Program-made: the position numbers and the translations under genes
Notes under the pieces: generated by a model
Seen by the model: the letters and a program-made list of their open reading frames with translations, nothing else
Told to the model about the DNA's origin: nothing
Databases searched by the model: none
From: CAYQMF01 sp964418595
Lineage (GTDB): Bacteria; Planctomycetota; UBA1135; UBA2386
Reading direction: 5' to 3'
Length of the DNA: 24,769 nt
Assembly: GCA_964418595.1 (NCBI GenBank)
Contig: CAYQMF010000104.1
Span: 1-24,769, forward strand
In this document: piece by piece, positions 1 to 10,307 of the stretch
Layout of the letters: each line of letters opens with the position of its first letter
Position numbering within the stretch: position 1 is the first letter of the stretch

Positions 1-25
1 GTACGTCGCGGGATCGTCGGGGATC

Positions 26-31
26 AGGAGG
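26..31 (+). promoter_or_regulatory. Shine-Dalgarno site of the RCC1-repeat gene
   Basis: A perfect AGGAGG lies 11 nt before the ATG at 43. It supports that ATG, which is also directly followed by a signal peptide. Most other starts in the window lack such a strong site. Confidence 0.75.
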
Positions 32-42
32 TTCGACTTCCA

Positions 43-2244
43 ATGATCACGATCTCGTCGAGAGCATGGATGCTCGGTCGGGCCGTGGTCGTGCTCGCTC
101 TCTCGGGAGTCGCCATCGGTCAGTTGTCGTCTCCGGAGGGTGTTGTTGCGTGGGGGGCGACGACTCTGGACAGCCGCTTCGCGGACGATGCATTCGCAGA
201 GGTGAGAGCCGGCGCGCATCACACGCTGGCACGGCGAGCCGACGGTACGATCGTTGGCTGGGGTTGGAATAGTTTCGATCAGTGTCGCACACCACGGCTT
301 CCCCCGGGCGTGACCTTTGTGCAAGCTGCTGCTGGCGCTCGCCACAGTCTGGGGCTCCGTAGCGATGGGACGGTAGTGGCCTGGGGCGAGAACGCGATGG
401 GGCAGTGCAACGTCACTCCGCTTCCAGCTGGAGTCCGGTACACGAGCGTTGCCGCCGGGTTCAGGCACAGCATCGCGCTCCGGAGCGACGGGACGATCGC
501 CGGCTGGGGCCTCAACCAGGTCGGTCAGGCCACCGCTCCCCCGCTGCCGAGTGGCGTCACGTATGTCCGCATCGAGGCGGGCCTGGACCTGAGCCTGGGG
601 CTGCGAAGCGACGGTTCTGTTGTCGCGTGGGGAGAGCCTCAGTATGGTCTACGGTTTCCGCCGGCATTGCCGTCGGGGTTGCGGTACGTGGGAATCGCTG
701 CGGGCTGGTGGTACGCACTCGCGCTGCGGAGTGATGGGCAGGTCGTGTGGTGGGGCGACAACTGGGCCGGCCAACGTGACGTTCCGGCTCTGCCGGCCGG
801 CTTGACATACACGGCGATTGAGGCCGGACAACAGCACACGGCTGCTCTTCGCAGCGATGGTCGCTGGGTGTTCTGGGGCTCGAACCGGTTCGGACAGAAC
901 AACATGCCGACGCCGCCGCCCGGCCGGCGTTACGTCCAGCTCGCGTTGGGGGACTGGCACTCAGTGGGTCGGCTGGATGACGGACACATCGTGACATGGG
1001 GGCTGAACCCGTACGGCCAGTGCGGCGTTCCGTTGCTACCGGCGGGAGTGCGTTACGAGCAGTTCGCCACGGGTGAGTACTTCATCGGTGCCCTGCTCAG
1101 CGACGGATCCGTGATGCAGTGGGATTGCATGCCCAGCGAACTACCGGTCTGGTGCACGCCGCCGGCGCTCCCCACGGGCGTCCGCTACGTGCAACTCGAC
1201 GCCGGCCAGGACTACTTCCTCGCGCGGCGGAGCGATGGCGAGATCGTCGGTTGGGGGGAAAACGTCGCGGGGCGGACCAACGTTCCGCCACTCCCATCTG
1301 GGCTGACGTACACCGATGTGGCGGCCGGCCACCAGCACGGCGCAGCCGTGCGCAGCGACGGCAAGGTCGTGCGGTGGGGGGACGGCCGGACTTCGTACGA
1401 AGTCACTCCGCCGGCGGGCCGGCGGTACGTCGCCGTGGGTGCGGGGGAGCGGTACACGGTGATGCTGCTGGACGATGGCACGATCGAGCACGAGTACGCG
1501 AACTGGGGCGTGCGCGCGCCAGCGCTGCCACCCGGCACGCGGTACGTGAAGGTGGCGGCAGGTCGCTCCGACGTGCTGGCATTGCGCAGTGACGGTCAGA
1601 TCCTGGCGTGGCCCGCCTACCGGGCATGCGAAGAAGGGATGTGCGCCGTGCCACGGTTGCCCCCGGGCCTCACCTACGTCGACGTGTGGGCCGGCTGGCG
1701 CCATGCGATCGCGCGGCGGAGCGACGGCAGCCTCGTGGAGTGGGGCGAGAGCAAGGACAACCAGCAGGGACTCCCCAAGCTCGCGCCGGGGCAGACGCTC
1801 ACTCGCGTCGCGGTCGGCGCGCACCACGCGCTCGGATTCATCGAGTCGGGGGCGGTGCTGCGCTTCGGCGCGGGCTGCCCCGGGACCAACGGCACGACCG
1901 CGCTCTCGGTGCGCGATGCGCCGCTCCTCGGCCAGAGCCTCGTGGTGCAACTGTCGCCCGTGCCGCGGTCGTTGGCGCTCATGTTCGTGGGCTTCAGCAA
2001 CACGGCGTCCGCGACTGGGCGCCTGCCCCTCGATCTTGCGAGCGTGGGGATGCCCGGCTGCGCACTGCGCGTGCGCCCCGACCTGCTGCTACCGATCACG
2101 TCCGGCGCCGCGAGCCTTCCGATCGCGAAGGACCCCTCCTTGGCCGGGGTGGTCTTCCACCAGCAGGCGGCGCTGGTCGATCCCGGCGCGAACCCGGCAG
2201 GCGTCGTGCTGTCCGACGCCGTGACGGTGCTGGTCGGGCGGTAG
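43..2244 (+). CDS. Secreted RCC1-type beta-propeller protein, 14 repeats, with planctomycete-type C-terminal domain
   Basis: This 733-residue protein is predicted to be exported. Residues 1-26 form a signal peptide (hydrophobic VVVLALSGVAIG, likely cut before Gln). Residues 50-608 hold about 14 repeats of roughly 45 residues with the pattern AAG..HSLALRSDGTVVAWG...GQ...PPLP.G, typical of RCC1/BNR-like propellers; 14 units would make two seven-bladed propellers. Repeats 8, 11 and 14 are the most degraded. From about residue 609 a separate domain starts with FGAGCPGTNG and includes GMPGC and VFHQQAAL. I recall similar domains ending many secreted planctomycete proteins, but its role is unknown to me. 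RCC1 propellers usually bind proteins or surfaces; no catalytic motif is visible. A perfect Shine-Dalgarno site supports the start. The first two thirds use more T-ending codons (GTT, AGT) than neighbouring genes. Confidence 0.85.
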   Translation: MITISSRAWMLGRAVVVLALSGVAIGQLSSPEGVVAWGATTLDSRFADDAFAEVRAGAHHTLARRADGTIVGWGWNSFDQCRTPRLPPGVTFVQAAAGARHSLGLRSDGTVVAWGENAMGQCNVTPLPAGVRYTSVAAGFRHSIALRSDGTIAGWGLNQVGQATAPPLPSGVTYVRIEAGLDLSLGLRSDGSVVAWGEPQYGLRFPPALPSGLRYVGIAAGWWYALALRSDGQVVWWGDNWAGQRDVPALPAGLTYTAIEAGQQHTAALRSDGRWVFWGSNRFGQNNMPTPPPGRRYVQLALGDWHSVGRLDDGHIVTWGLNPYGQCGVPLLPAGVRYEQFATGEYFIGALLSDGSVMQWDCMPSELPVWCTPPALPTGVRYVQLDAGQDYFLARRSDGEIVGWGENVAGRTNVPPLPSGLTYTDVAAGHQHGAAVRSDGKVVRWGDGRTSYEVTPPAGRRYVAVGAGERYTVMLLDDGTIEHEYANWGVRAPALPPGTRYVKVAAGRSDVLALRSDGQILAWPAYRACEEGMCAVPRLPPGLTYVDVWAGWRHAIARRSDGSLVEWGESKDNQQGLPKLAPGQTLTRVAVGAHHALGFIESGAVLRFGAGCPGTNGTTALSVRDAPLLGQSLVVQLSPVPRSLALMFVGFSNTASATGRLPLDLASVGMPGCALRVRPDLLLPITSGAASLPIAKDPSLAGVVFHQQAALVDPGANPAGVVLSDAVTVLVGR

Positions 2245-2420
2245 CCGGGACTTCGAGCCGCGCGGAGCCGCTCGCTATGCTGGCGTCGGCGCGCCAGGGC
2301 GCCGCCCGTCCGCGGACAGGACCGAGTCCACCTGGAGCGAAGACGCCGACGACTGTTCGTGTGCGCCTCCTTTCTTCGCCCGACGCAAGCGGACCTCGGG
2401 AGCAACCAAAGGAGGTTGTC
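2245..2420. other. Intergenic leader before the ankyrin gene
   Basis: These 176 nt hold no convincing reading frame. A TATGCT box (2276-2281) resembles a -10 element but has no clear -35 partner. It runs into a 6-bp hairpin, CTGGCG-TCGGCG-CGCCAG (2280-2297), with no T run after it. The gap ends in the strong ribosome-binding site of the next gene. It may hold the end of the RCC1 transcript and a promoter for the ankyrin gene, but neither is certain. Confidence 0.3.
2408..2415 (+). promoter_or_regulatory. Shine-Dalgarno site of the ankyrin gene
   Basis: AAAGGAGG, close to the perfect anti-16S complement, stands 5 nt before the ATG at 2421. It fixes the start, because the same frame stays open far upstream inside the RCC1 gene. 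Confidence 0.8.
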
Positions 2421-3668
2421 ATGACCGAACGTCACCTGCCTGTCCGTCCCGATCTCGAACAACTGCGGCACCAGGCGAAGGATCTGCTGCGCGCGGTCCG
2501 CCGCGGCGAGCCGGATGCCCTCGCGGAGCTGGCGCGGTACGCGCCGGCCGTCACGCCCGCGGGCAGCAAGCTCGCCGACGCGCAGTTCGCGCTCGCGCGC
2601 GCCTACGGGCTGTCGAACTGGCCACGCCTCGTGCTCGCCTGCAAGGTGACCGACGCGATCTGGCGCGACGACGCGCGTGCGTTGCGCGACCTCGTGCGCG
2701 CGCACCCGCGCCTCCTGCACGAAGACGCGCGCGGGGTGAAGGGCAACTGGGGGCCGCCGATGTCGTACGCCGCCAACCTCGGCCGGCAGGCGATCGTCGC
2801 CATGCTGCGCGAGTTGGGCGCCGAAGACCTGCAGTTCGCCTTCGACCGCGCCTGCCTGCAGGGACAGATCGACACGGCGCGGCAGCTCTGGGCGATGGGG
2901 GCGCGGCCGGCCGCGGACGCGGTGATGGGGCCGGCGGAGACGCAGGACGGCGACGGGATGGCGTTCCTGCTGGAGCACGGCGCGACGCTCGGCGACGCGC
3001 AGGGGAATCGTCTCGCGCCGGTGGCGATGGTGCTGCAGACGTACTGCCGCGACCCGGCAGGCAAGCATCGCTGCCTCGAGTTGTTCGCGGCGCACGGCGT
3101 CGCGCTGCCGGACACGCCGCCGATGGCGGTGCATCGCGGGCGCGTCGACCTGCTGACGGCGCACGTGCGGCGCGACCCCGGTGTGCTCGCGCGAACCTTC
3201 TCGCACCGCGAGATCTATCCGCCGGAGCTGGGCTGCGACGCCGACGAGTCGCTGGCGCTGCACGGCACGCCGCTCCAGGGCACGACCCTGCTGCATCTCT
3301 GTGTCGACTTCGATGAACTCGACCTCGCGCGCTGGTTGCTCGACCACGGCGCGGACGCCAACGCGCGCGCGGCGATCGACGCCGACGGATTCGGCGGCCA
3401 CACCGCCCTGTTCGGGTGCGTGGTGTCGCAGCCGTATCGCGTGGGACGCCGGCGCGACGATGGGTTCGCGCGGCTGCTGCTCGCGCACGGCGCCGATCCG
3501 ACCCTGCGAGCGTCGCTGCGCAAGCGCCTGCGCTTCGTGGCCGACGAGACCCTGCACGAGTATCGGAACGTGACCGCGGTCGAGTGGGGGCAGCGCTTCC
3601 ACGATCCGGCGTGGGTGAGCGGACCCGCGCTGCGGGCGATTCTGGCGGCCGCCGGAAAGATCCTGTGA
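2421..3668 (+). CDS. Ankyrin-repeat protein
   Basis: This 415-residue protein has no signal peptide and is probably cytoplasmic. The N-terminus (DLEQLRHQAKDLLRAVRRGEPDAL, then ARAYGLSNWPRLV at about residue 70) is a leader I recognise from planctomycete ankyrin proteins. Ankyrin-like repeats follow: a weak one near residues 110-135 (MSYAANLGRQAIVAMLRELG), one near 140-165 (ACLQGQIDTARQLWAMGA), one near 175-190 (MAFLLEHGATLGD), and clear ones near 290-325 (TLLHLCVDFDELDLARWLLDHGADANARA) and 345-365 (ARLLLAHGADPTLR). Ankyrin repeats bind other proteins; the partner cannot be read from the sequence. The start is set by the strong ribosome-binding site. The porin gene follows after 50 nt on the same strand and could be co-transcribed, though no functional link is evident. 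Confidence 0.85.
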   Translation: MTERHLPVRPDLEQLRHQAKDLLRAVRRGEPDALAELARYAPAVTPAGSKLADAQFALARAYGLSNWPRLVLACKVTDAIWRDDARALRDLVRAHPRLLHEDARGVKGNWGPPMSYAANLGRQAIVAMLRELGAEDLQFAFDRACLQGQIDTARQLWAMGARPAADAVMGPAETQDGDGMAFLLEHGATLGDAQGNRLAPVAMVLQTYCRDPAGKHRCLELFAAHGVALPDTPPMAVHRGRVDLLTAHVRRDPGVLARTFSHREIYPPELGCDADESLALHGTPLQGTTLLHLCVDFDELDLARWLLDHGADANARAAIDADGFGGHTALFGCVVSQPYRVGRRRDDGFARLLLAHGADPTLRASLRKRLRFVADETLHEYRNVTAVEWGQRFHDPAWVSGPALRAILAAAGKIL

Positions 3669-3718
3669 TTCACCGCACGAAGGTTGGTGGGGAGCTCCGT
3701 CGGCGAAACAATGCCTCG

Positions 3719-4960
3719 ATGCGCGTGCGTTCGGATCGGGCCCCTCGCTGGCTGTGGATCGGGTGCTTCGTGGTCGGCACTGCCTTGGACGCACCGCGTG
3801 CGCAGGACGCCCCTGCGCGCGGCGTGCAGGCGCAGATCGACGACCTCGTGCGTCGCAACGAGGCCCTGGAGGCGCGGGTGACGGAACTCGAGGCCGGCGG
3901 CGGCGACGCGGGTGGCATGATCGCGCGCTTCGGCGAGGTGACCGCGACGTTCAACGTGTTCGGCGACGTCGGCTTCGCCTACGACAACCCGGAGGATCCC
4001 GGGCACGCGGAGGGCGGCTTCCTCCTCGGTTCCGTCGACTTCTTCGCCAACGTGCAGCTCGGCGATCGCTTCCGCGTGTTGTCGGAGAGCGTGCTCGCGA
4101 AGCGTGGCAGCAGCGACGCGATCGCCGTGGATCAGGAGCGCCTCTGGGCGATGTGGACCGTGAGCGACCTGCTGTACGTGAAGGTCGGCACCGAGCACTC
4201 CCCGGTGTCGCGGTGGAACCAGCTCTACCATCATGGGCATTGGCTCGAGACGTCGATCACGCGCCCGTACACGGCGGCGTTCGAGGGCGACGGCGGGATC
4301 ATCGCGATGCACGCGACCGGAGTCGAACTCGGCGGCCATCTGCAGCCCGGCGTCGGCGGCCTCGACTGGTTCCTGGCGGGATCCAACGGCCGCGGCCTGG
4401 AGGCGACGGACAAGCAGCGCAGCTACGACCGCGACAACGGCAAGAAGATCGACGCCGGGATCGCCATCCAGCCGACCTGCGTGCCCGGCCTGCGCATCGG
4501 GCTCGCGTGCACCTTCGACGACATCCCGGCGAGTCCGACCTCGACCGTGCCGGGCAGGTCGCGCTCGATCGCGGAGCGCGTGTACTCCGGGTCCATCAAC
4601 TACCGGCTCGGCGACTTCGACGTGATCGGCGAGTACGCGGTGATCGACCACGACGTCCGTGCCACGCGCGCGACGACGCACCACCACTCCGGATACCTGC
4701 AACTCGATTGGCGCGCCGGGGCCTTCACCCCGTTCGGCCGCTTCGACTATCGCACCATGGACATGGGGGATCCGTTCTACGTGTCCCTCGACCGCGATCT
4801 CGACGCCGAGCGCGGTGTGCTCGGCGTGCGCTACGACGCGACGGAGAACCTGGCCGTGAAGTTCGAGGTCGGGTTGGCGCGTGGCCAGCAGCGTGGTGGC
4901 GGCGGGGTGCAGGATGTCGATTCCGTGTCCGGCGGTCTGCAGATCGCCTGGGTGTTCTGA
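3719..4960 (+). CDS. Porin-like outer-membrane beta-barrel protein
   Basis: This 413-residue protein has a signal peptide (residues 1-28: basic start, WLWIGCFVVGTALD, cut near APRAQ/D). A short coiled-coil follows at about 37-59 (QAQIDDLVRRNEALEARVTELE), as in many trimeric porins. The rest is alternating polar and aromatic segments ending in the terminal Phe typical of barrel proteins (LQIAWVF). The segment WNQLYHHGHWLETSITRP at about 163-180 looks like a family signature. The start is the first ATG after the ankyrin stop that leads into a signal peptide; its ribosome-binding site is weak. The stop overlaps the start of the next gene (TGATG), so the two are very probably translated together. 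The barrel probably passes a small anion, possibly phosphate given its partner, but the substrate is not shown. Confidence 0.78.
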   Translation: MRVRSDRAPRWLWIGCFVVGTALDAPRAQDAPARGVQAQIDDLVRRNEALEARVTELEAGGGDAGGMIARFGEVTATFNVFGDVGFAYDNPEDPGHAEGGFLLGSVDFFANVQLGDRFRVLSESVLAKRGSSDAIAVDQERLWAMWTVSDLLYVKVGTEHSPVSRWNQLYHHGHWLETSITRPYTAAFEGDGGIIAMHATGVELGGHLQPGVGGLDWFLAGSNGRGLEATDKQRSYDRDNGKKIDAGIAIQPTCVPGLRIGLACTFDDIPASPTSTVPGRSRSIAERVYSGSINYRLGDFDVIGEYAVIDHDVRATRATTHHHSGYLQLDWRAGAFTPFGRFDYRTMDMGDPFYVSLDRDLDAERGVLGVRYDATENLAVKFEVGLARGQQRGGGGVQDVDSVSGGLQIAWVF

Positions 4961-5634
4961 TGAACGAGATGCAGTCCATCGGCGTGGCGTCCCGTTTGCT
5001 GGCGGCTGCGCTTGCCGGCCTCCTGTGTGGCGGCGTGTTGTCCGGCCAGGGCGGGACCTCGCCGCCCACCGGCACCGAGAAGCCGCCGGCGAAACCGGAG
5101 AAGCCTGTCCAGTCGGAGAAGCCTGTCCAATCGGAGAAGCCTGCCCAGTCGGCGGCGGACTCCCAGGCCACCGCAGCGCCCGCGGCGCTGGCGATCATCG
5201 TCAATCCCAAGAACCCCACGACCGGCCTGACCTTCGCGGAGGTCTGCGCGCACCTGAAGCTCGAGCTGCAGTTCTGGAGCAACGGCCAGCGCGCGACCCT
5301 CTACCTGCGCGTCAGTCCCACCGAGTCGCAGATCCTGCTAACCAAGGTCTACAACATGTCGCGTGGGGAGCTGGCCAAGTACTGGCGAGGTCGCAACTTC
5401 CGCGGCGAGATCCCTGCCGAGCCGACCACGGTGCCGACCGCCGCCGCGGCCGGCGCGCGCGTGCGCGACTCGGAGGGAGCGTTCTCGGTGGTGCTCTCGA
5501 CCGAGGTGCCCGACGGCGTGCGGGTGCTGACGATCGACGGCAAGCGTCCCGGCGACGAGGGCTATCCGCTCACCGTACCGGCGGCGGCCAAGCCGGCGCC
5601 CGCGGCGAAGGGCTCCGAGCCGCCCGGAAGCTGA
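4960..5634 (+). CDS. Periplasmic PstS/PBP-like domain protein, partner of the porin
   Basis: This 224-residue protein is predicted to be exported: a signal peptide spans about residues 1-29 (LLAAALAGLLCGGVLSG). A low-complexity linker follows, with three copies of EKPxQS at residues 47-64. The folded part starts near residue 83 (AIIVNPKNPTTGLTFAEVCAHL) and includes a run of the type SPTESQILLTKVYNMSRGELAKYWRGRNFRGEIP, then a late block (AFSVVLSTEVPDGVRVLTIDGKRPGDEGYPL). This pattern resembles the short phosphate-binding-like (PBP superfamily) proteins found beside porins; I read it as one half-size binding domain rather than a full PstS. No ABC transporter genes are nearby. The ATG overlaps the porin stop by one base. 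The stop lies only 3 nt from the convergent stop of the kinase gene. Confidence 0.65.
   Translation: MNEMQSIGVASRLLAAALAGLLCGGVLSGQGGTSPPTGTEKPPAKPEKPVQSEKPVQSEKPAQSAADSQATAAPAALAIIVNPKNPTTGLTFAEVCAHLKLELQFWSNGQRATLYLRVSPTESQILLTKVYNMSRGELAKYWRGRNFRGEIPAEPTTVPTAAAAGARVRDSEGAFSVVLSTEVPDGVRVLTIDGKRPGDEGYPLTVPAAAKPAPAAKGSEPPGS
5098..5151 (+). repeat. Three in-frame 18-bp tandem repeats
   Basis: Three copies of GAGAAGCCTGTCCAGTCG differ at only one or two bases and encode EKPVQS, EKPVQS, EKPAQS in the linker of the PBP-like protein. Preservation at the DNA level suggests recent slippage or duplication rather than slow selection on the protein alone. Confidence 0.85.
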
Positions 5635-5637
5635 CCG

Positions 5638-8943
<3,306 letters not shown>

Positions 8944-8989
8944 GAGACCGGCGCGGCGGCACGGTCGACCCGCGAGTTCGCGCCATGCC

Positions 8990-9018
8990 ATGGTGGGTGG
9001 GTGGGGCGCCCAGGTCAA
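8990..9018 (-). promoter_or_regulatory. Candidate promoter of the kinase gene
   Basis: On the minus strand, TTGACC (+ 9013-9018) is followed after 17 nt by CACCAT (+ 8990-8995), a weak -10. Transcription would start near 8983, giving about a 40-nt leader to ATG 8943. The same TTGACC box recurs upstream of two other minus-strand genes in this window. Confidence 0.4.
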
Positions 9019-9100
9019 GGAACGCGCGCAAGGTCGACCGCGCGCGGACTCCGCGACCCTCGCTCTTGCCCGTCACCCGGCGCCGACCGACACTTCGCCG

Positions 9101-10300
9101 ATGCAGCGTGAGATCGTGATCGTCGGCGGTGCGCGCACCGCCATGGCCGAGTACGTCGGCACTCCGGGCTTCGGCCTCTTCAAGGACCTGTCGGCCATCG
9201 AACTCGGCGCGATCGCCGCCAAGGCCGCGCTCGAGCGCAGCGGGGTGAAGGCCGACGCGGTCGACCAGGTCTTCATGGGCAACGCGCTGCAGACCAGCAA
9301 CGACGCGATCTACGGCGCGCGGCACGTGGGTCTGAAGGCCGGCGTGCCCGTCGACCGGCCGGCGCTCACCGTCAACCGCCTGTGCGGCAGCGGCATCCAG
9401 TCGGTGATCTCGGCCTGCCACGCGATCCTCGCCGGTGAGGCGGAGCTGTGCCTCGCGGGCGGGATGGAGAGCATGAGCCAGGCGCCGCACGTGGTGCCGG
9501 GGATGCGCGGGGGCGTCCGCTTCGGCAGCCCACCGCCGCTGCAGGACCTGCTGTTCGAGGCGCTGAAGGATCCGTTCTGCGGCTTCTTCATGGCGCAGAC
9601 CGCGGAGAACGTGGCGAAGAAGTACGAGATCTCGCGCCAGGCGCAGGACGAGTACGCGCTGCGCTCGCACCAGCTCGGCGCCGCAGCCGTCAAGGCGGGC
9701 AAGTTCGGCGCCGAGATCGTGCCGGTGACCGTCAAGCAGGGGCGCAAGGAGGTCGTGGTGAACAGCGACGACCACATCAAGCCCGACACGTCGATCGAGG
9801 CGCTGAGCAAGCTGTCGGCGGCGTTCGGCAAGGACGGCACGGTGACCGCGGGCAACGCGTCGGGCATCGTCGATGGGGCAGCGGCGCTGGTCGTGTGCAC
9901 GGCGGCGCGGGCCAAGGCGCTCGGCTTGAAGCCCAAGGTGCGGATCAAGAGCTGGGGCCTCGCCGGCGTCGAGCCGTCGGTGATGGGGATGGGGCCGGTG
10001 CCGAGCATCCGCCAGGCGTTGGCGAAGGCGGAGCTGGCCATCAACGACATCGACCTGTTCGAGATCAACGAGGCGTTCAGCGCGCAGTACCTCGGCTGCG
10101 AGCGCGAGCTGGGCCTCGACCGCAACAAGGTGAACGTGAACGGCGGCGCGATCGCGCTGGGTCACCCGCTGGGGGCGACCGGCACGCGCCTGCTGCTGAC
10201 GCTGGTGCGCGAGCTGCACGACGCCAAGAAGACGTTGGGCTGCGCCAGCGCCTGCATCGGCGGCGGCCAGGGCATCGCGATGATCGTGGAGCGGGTCTGA
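9101..10300 (+). CDS. Thiolase (acetyl-CoA C-acyltransferase family)
   Basis: This 399-residue protein has the full length and catalytic set of a type II thiolase: the nucleophile Cys95 in NRLCGSG, NEAFSAQYL near residue 323, His355 in GHPLGATGTR, and the second cysteine Cys385 in CIGGGQG near the C-terminus. Such enzymes either join two acetyl-CoA or cleave 3-ketoacyl-CoA in the cytoplasm; chain-length preference cannot be read here. The N-terminus (REIVIVGGARTAM) fits the family, and ATG 9101 is chosen because the upstream in-frame sequence has no thiolase similarity. No strong ribosome-binding site precedes it. An aconitase-family gene starts 7 nt after its stop, so the two form an operon. 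No beta-oxidation or polyhydroxyalkanoate genes are beside it. Confidence 0.92.
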   Translation: MQREIVIVGGARTAMAEYVGTPGFGLFKDLSAIELGAIAAKAALERSGVKADAVDQVFMGNALQTSNDAIYGARHVGLKAGVPVDRPALTVNRLCGSGIQSVISACHAILAGEAELCLAGGMESMSQAPHVVPGMRGGVRFGSPPPLQDLLFEALKDPFCGFFMAQTAENVAKKYEISRQAQDEYALRSHQLGAAAVKAGKFGAEIVPVTVKQGRKEVVVNSDDHIKPDTSIEALSKLSAAFGKDGTVTAGNASGIVDGAAALVVCTAARAKALGLKPKVRIKSWGLAGVEPSVMGMGPVPSIRQALAKAELAINDIDLFEINEAFSAQYLGCERELGLDRNKVNVNGGAIALGHPLGATGTRLLLTLVRELHDAKKTLGCASACIGGGQGIAMIVERV

Positions 10301-10307
10301 GGCGACG

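Noticed and set aside
8944..9018. Longer kinase N-terminus from ATG 8991 or TTG 9018
   Set aside because: The candidate -10 element lies across 8990-8995, neither start has a ribosome-binding site, and the added residues show no motif. Not fully excluded.
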